Below are positions 62,998 to 64,000 of a stretch of 64,000 nucleotides of DNA, one piece after another (within the stretch, counting starts at the first letter, position 1; every line of letters starts with the position of its first letter). Both the position numbers and the translations under genes were made by a program. This stretch comes from Sandaracinaceae bacterium (lineage in GTDB: Bacteria; Myxococcota_A; Polyangia; Polyangiales; JAFGIB01), in assembly GCA_017881055.1 (NCBI GenBank), contig JADGRF010000034.1, forward strand, positions 1 to 64,000. Reading direction: 5' to 3'. The notes below the pieces were generated by a model. It was not told where the DNA came from. It saw nothing but the letters and a program-made list of their open reading frames with translations, and did not search any database.

Positions 62998-64000
62998 ATG
63001 GCGCCCTCCGACCAGGACACGCTCGTGTCTTGCCTAGCGAATCTACCGCGCGGCGAAGCGCGTGGCTTTCGTTTCCGCAATCTTCTTGGCGGCGAGGACG
63101 GCAACGAGCGCTACTTCCCGTTTCAAGAGCTGGAGCGCGAAGCCAAGGTGCGCGCGGCCCGCCTGCACGCTCTCGGGTTGCGCAAGGGCGATCGCATCGC
63201 GCTCGTGATCGCCGACCCGGCCGAGTTCGTGCTGAGCTTCCTGGGTGCCGCTGTTGGCGGCATCGTGCCGGTGCCGATCTACCCGCGCGCCAGCTTCAAG
63301 GCCAAGAACGCCTACGTCGAGACGGTCAGCCACATCGTGAAGGCGGCCGGCGCGAAGGTCTTGCTGCTCACGGAGTCCAGTAAGCCCGTGGTCGAAGAAG
63401 TGCTGCAGCACGACACGGGGCTCTCCGAGCTGGTCGTGCTGGAAGAGTGGCTCACGCGTCCGGTCGTGCCGACCACGCTGCCGACCATCGCGCCCGAAGA
63501 CCTGTGCTTTCTGCAGTTCACCTCGGGCAGCACGTCGTTGCCCAAGGGCGTGATGGTCACGCATCGCAACCTCGTGGCGAATGCGCGCGCGTTTCTCGGT
63601 GAGCGCGGCATCGCTCGCACCGACGACGACGTCGCGGTGACGTGGCTTCCGCTCTATCACGACATGGGCTTGATCGGCTTCGTGCTCGGCACGCTGGTCT
63701 GCAACATCAACACCGTGCTCTTGCCGACCGAAGCGTTCGGGCGTCGTCCGAATGTGTGGATCGACTGCATGCACAAGTACGGCGGCACGATCACCTTCGC
63801 GCCGAACTTCGCCTACGGCCTCGCCACCAAGCGCGCGCGCGACAAAGATCTCGAAGGCCTCGACCTCAGCAAGTGGCGCATCGCCGGCTGCGGCGCAGAG
63901 CCCATCAACCCCAAGGTGATGCGCGAATTCGCCGAGCGCTTCGCACGCTGCGGCTTCAACGCCAACGCGCTCATGCCCGCGTACGGCATGGCGGAAGCCA
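62998..64000 (+). CDS. Fatty-acyl-AMP ligase (FAAL-like), 3' end beyond window
   Basis: About 334 residues are visible, beginning MAPSDQDTLVSCLANLPRGE. The adenylate-forming core has FTSGSTSLPKGVMVTHRNL (P-loop), WLPLYHDMGLIGFVLG and the partial AMP-binding GCGAEPIN...AYGMAEA. The short lead-in, LPLYHDMGL and CGAEPIN are typical of fatty-acyl-AMP ligases, which load acyl groups onto carrier proteins rather than CoA. It would start an acyl chain for the adjacent KS-alpha/KS-beta pair. The FAAL-specific insertion and the C-terminal domain are outside the window, so CoA ligase remains possible. Confidence 0.9.
   Translation, partial: MAPSDQDTLVSCLANLPRGEARGFRFRNLLGGEDGNERYFPFQELEREAKVRAARLHALGLRKGDRIALVIADPAEFVLSFLGAAVGGIVPVPIYPRASFKAKNAYVETVSHIVKAAGAKVLLLTESSKPVVEEVLQHDTGLSELVVLEEWLTRPVVPTTLPTIAPEDLCFLQFTSGSTSLPKGVMVTHRNLVANARAFLGERGIARTDDDVAVTWLPLYHDMGLIGFVLGTLVCNINTVLLPTEAFGRRPNVWIDCMHKYGGTITFAPNFAYGLATKRARDKDLEGLDLSKWRIAGCGAEPINPKVMREFAERFARCGFNANALMPAYGMAEA

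Overview
This window is a gene-dense, GC-rich chromosomal segment of a Gram-negative bacterium, most likely a Myxococcota (Polyangia-like) species. The inference rests on content: two Hanks-type Ser/Thr kinases with added domains, a chemosensory operon with a HEAT-repeat partner, an MXAN_5187-type protein, paired ketosynthases beside a fatty-acyl-AMP ligase, and many lipoproteins and TPR proteins. No insertion sequence, prophage, CRISPR array or rRNA was found. Taxonomy is inferred from gene content only.

Layout. 1-5.1 kb (minus strand): a CheY-CheA-CheW-CheW-HEAT chemosensory operon that continues past the left edge. 5.2-7.8 kb: DUF971 protein, RecO, a RodZ-like HTH membrane protein and a TPR lipoprotein. 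7.9-13.6 kb: a tightly overlapping minus-strand operon of homocysteine methyltransferase/MTHFR, a lipoprotein, an agmatinase-family enzyme, OppD and OppF. 13.7-22.7 kb: mixed genes including an N-formylglutamate amidohydrolase, a coiled-coil kinase, a DAG-kinase-like protein, tRNA-Leu(CAA), an MqnA/D-family protein, a cupredoxin-like secreted protein and an MXAN_5187-like protein. 22.8-42.2 kb: a surface-polysaccharide region with a DPM-synthase/GtrA/GT-C fusion, a small exported protein with an exosortase-type C-terminus behind a sigma-54-type promoter, rmlBACD (dTDP-L-rhamnose), an FkbH-ACP-thioesterase megaprotein, four glycosyltransferases and a WecG/TagA-type one, an FAD oxidoreductase with a duplicated membrane domain, a polysaccharide deacetylase and a GalE-like epimerase. 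42.2-42.8 kb has no protein gene but holds repeats, a large hairpin element and a 6S RNA gene. 42.8-52.8 kb is mostly housekeeping: PduO-type adenosyltransferase, fmt, def, priA, an orphan FlhB-like protein, an aminotransferase, cystathionine beta-synthase and tsaD. 52.8-60.4 kb is signalling: a zinc-ribbon/kinase/ATPase/TPR protein and a MshEN/HD-GYP/receiver/DUF4388 protein. 60.4-64 kb is a KS-beta/KS-alpha pair divergent from a fatty-acyl-AMP ligase cut by the right edge.

Themes worth attention: (1) several genes have a recognisable -35/-10 promoter whose -10 box lies only 7-10 nt before the start codon, implying leaderless or nearly leaderless mRNAs. (2) A hairpin repeat family with a conserved AGCC-NNN-GGCT core occurs four times, twice in frame inside the RodZ-like gene. 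(3) The polysaccharide region holds unusual fusions: FkbH-ACP-TE with a cysteine nucleophile, GT2-GtrA-GT-C, and an FAD enzyme fused to a membrane domain that is repeated as the next gene. (4) An FlhB-like protein lacks the NPTH autocleavage motif and has no type III secretion neighbours.
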